Part shown: positions 29,510-29,724 of the stretch, one piece after another | How the letters are laid out: each line of letters opens with the position of its first letter | How positions within the stretch are numbered: the first letter of the stretch is position 1 | Source of the DNA: a bacterium | Lineage (GTDB): Bacteria > Patescibacteriota > Minisyncoccia > Phycocordibacterales > UBA918 | Direction: 5' to 3' | DNA length: 29,724 nucleotides | NCBI GenBank assembly: GCA_002710785.1 | Contig: PAMC01000009.1 | Location: 1-29,724, forward strand | Notes under the pieces: generated by a model | Seen by the model: the letters and a program-made list of their open reading frames with translations, nothing else | The model's database searches: none | Told to the model about the DNA's origin: nothing | Program-made: the position numbers and the translations under genes

Positions 29510-29724
29510 ATGGAACGAACACTAATCAGCGCACTCGACGAGCACGTCGATAGCGAAGTCATGATACAAGGCTCTGTCGACGTGGCTCGCAACCAGGGTA
29601 AGGTAGCTTTTTTTGATTTCCGCGATCGCAGCGGGTACGTGCAGGGTGTCGTGTTTGGTAAGCCAGAGGTGCTCGAGGTAGCCAAAGCGCTCAAGCCAGA
29701 GTGTGTAGTTACGGTAACTGGAAT
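29510..29724 (+). CDS. aspS: aspartyl-tRNA synthetase, N-terminal part (runs off the window)
   Basis: The first 71 codons are visible, with no stop before the right edge. MERTLISALDEHVDSEVMIQG, then VDVARNQGKVAFFDFRDRSG and YVQGVVFGKPEVLEVAKALK, fit the OB-fold anticodon-binding domain of class IIb synthetases. The pattern (short N-terminus, FFDFRDRSG) is most like AspRS, but AsnRS cannot be excluded because the catalytic domain lies outside. It begins 20 bases after trpS, behind the tandem TATAACGG units. Not distinguishable here: discriminating or non-discriminating form. Confidence 0.75.
   Translation, partial: MERTLISALDEHVDSEVMIQGSVDVARNQGKVAFFDFRDRSGYVQGVVFGKPEVLEVAKALKPECVVTVTG

Overview
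The window looks like a chromosomal stretch of a Candidate Phyla Radiation bacterium (Patescibacteria, probably a Parcubacteria/Kaiserbacteria-like lineage). The assignment is by inference from gene content: a shortened alanyl-tRNA synthetase, a leucyl-tRNA synthetase with an inserted Nudix domain, a cysteine-free ribosomal protein L36, several small-genome hypothetical families I associate with that group, and an almost complete lack of Shine-Dalgarno sequences. No 16S rRNA or tRNA gene is present to confirm it. All protein genes lie on the + strand. I see no insertion sequence, prophage or CRISPR array.

Layout. 1-332: end of a pilin-like or DUF5671-like protein. 377-3235: leuS with the Nudix insertion. 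3251-4436: a sigma-region-4/HARE-HTH regulator behind a promoter that overlaps a dyad, closed by a strong terminator. 4463-6887: a membrane protein resembling the ATPase-free part of VirB4/TraG-like proteins, overlapping mltG. 6979-8873: mnmA and an ATP-cone/Mrr-type nuclease (1-base overlap). 8933-9526: an anchored DUF7282-like surface protein and a terminator. 9546-13341: a compact run of a RecB/Cas4-like nuclease, minimal MGMT, a coiled-coil protein, an RSH-type HD hydrolase and oligoendopeptidase F. 13357-15602: a small membrane protein and alaS. 15786-18352: a PilM/FtsA-like actin-fold protein and a membrane-anchored baseplate-J-like protein. 18414-22426: infA, rpmJ, rpsM, rpsK, rpsD, rpoA, rplQ, rplM, rpsI, a typical alpha operon joined to the L13-S9 pair. 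22428-23002: about 570 bases without a convincing protein gene, holding two terminators, a candidate minus-strand structured RNA and one DnaA box. 23105-26757: grpE-dnaK-dnaJ. 26836-28400: two membrane proteins, the second with a decayed histidine-kinase-like C-terminus. 28548-29724: trpS and the start of aspS.

How it works together. Most of the window is translation: four aminoacyl-tRNA synthetases, tRNA thiolation, IF-1, ribosomal proteins and RNA polymerase alpha, plus the main Hsp70 system. The rest is envelope work (MltG, PilM-like pair, anchored proteins) and nucleic-acid maintenance (two nucleases, MGMT).

The most interesting signals are not single genes. First, a -10 box, often with an upstream TGn, sits 7-12 bases before the start codon of about ten transcription units, so leaderless mRNA seems to be the main mode of initiation. 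Second, a dispersed inverted-repeat element (arms close to AATCCCGTTAGAGAC and its reverse complement) recurs in front of mnmA, the PilM-like gene and trpS, with an isolated arm in the 22.7 kb non-coding stretch. At mnmA and trpS its right arm runs directly into the start codon, so the folded RNA would hide it. Third, the non-coding stretch after rpsI has the promoter, closing stem and terminator of an unrecognised minus-strand RNA.
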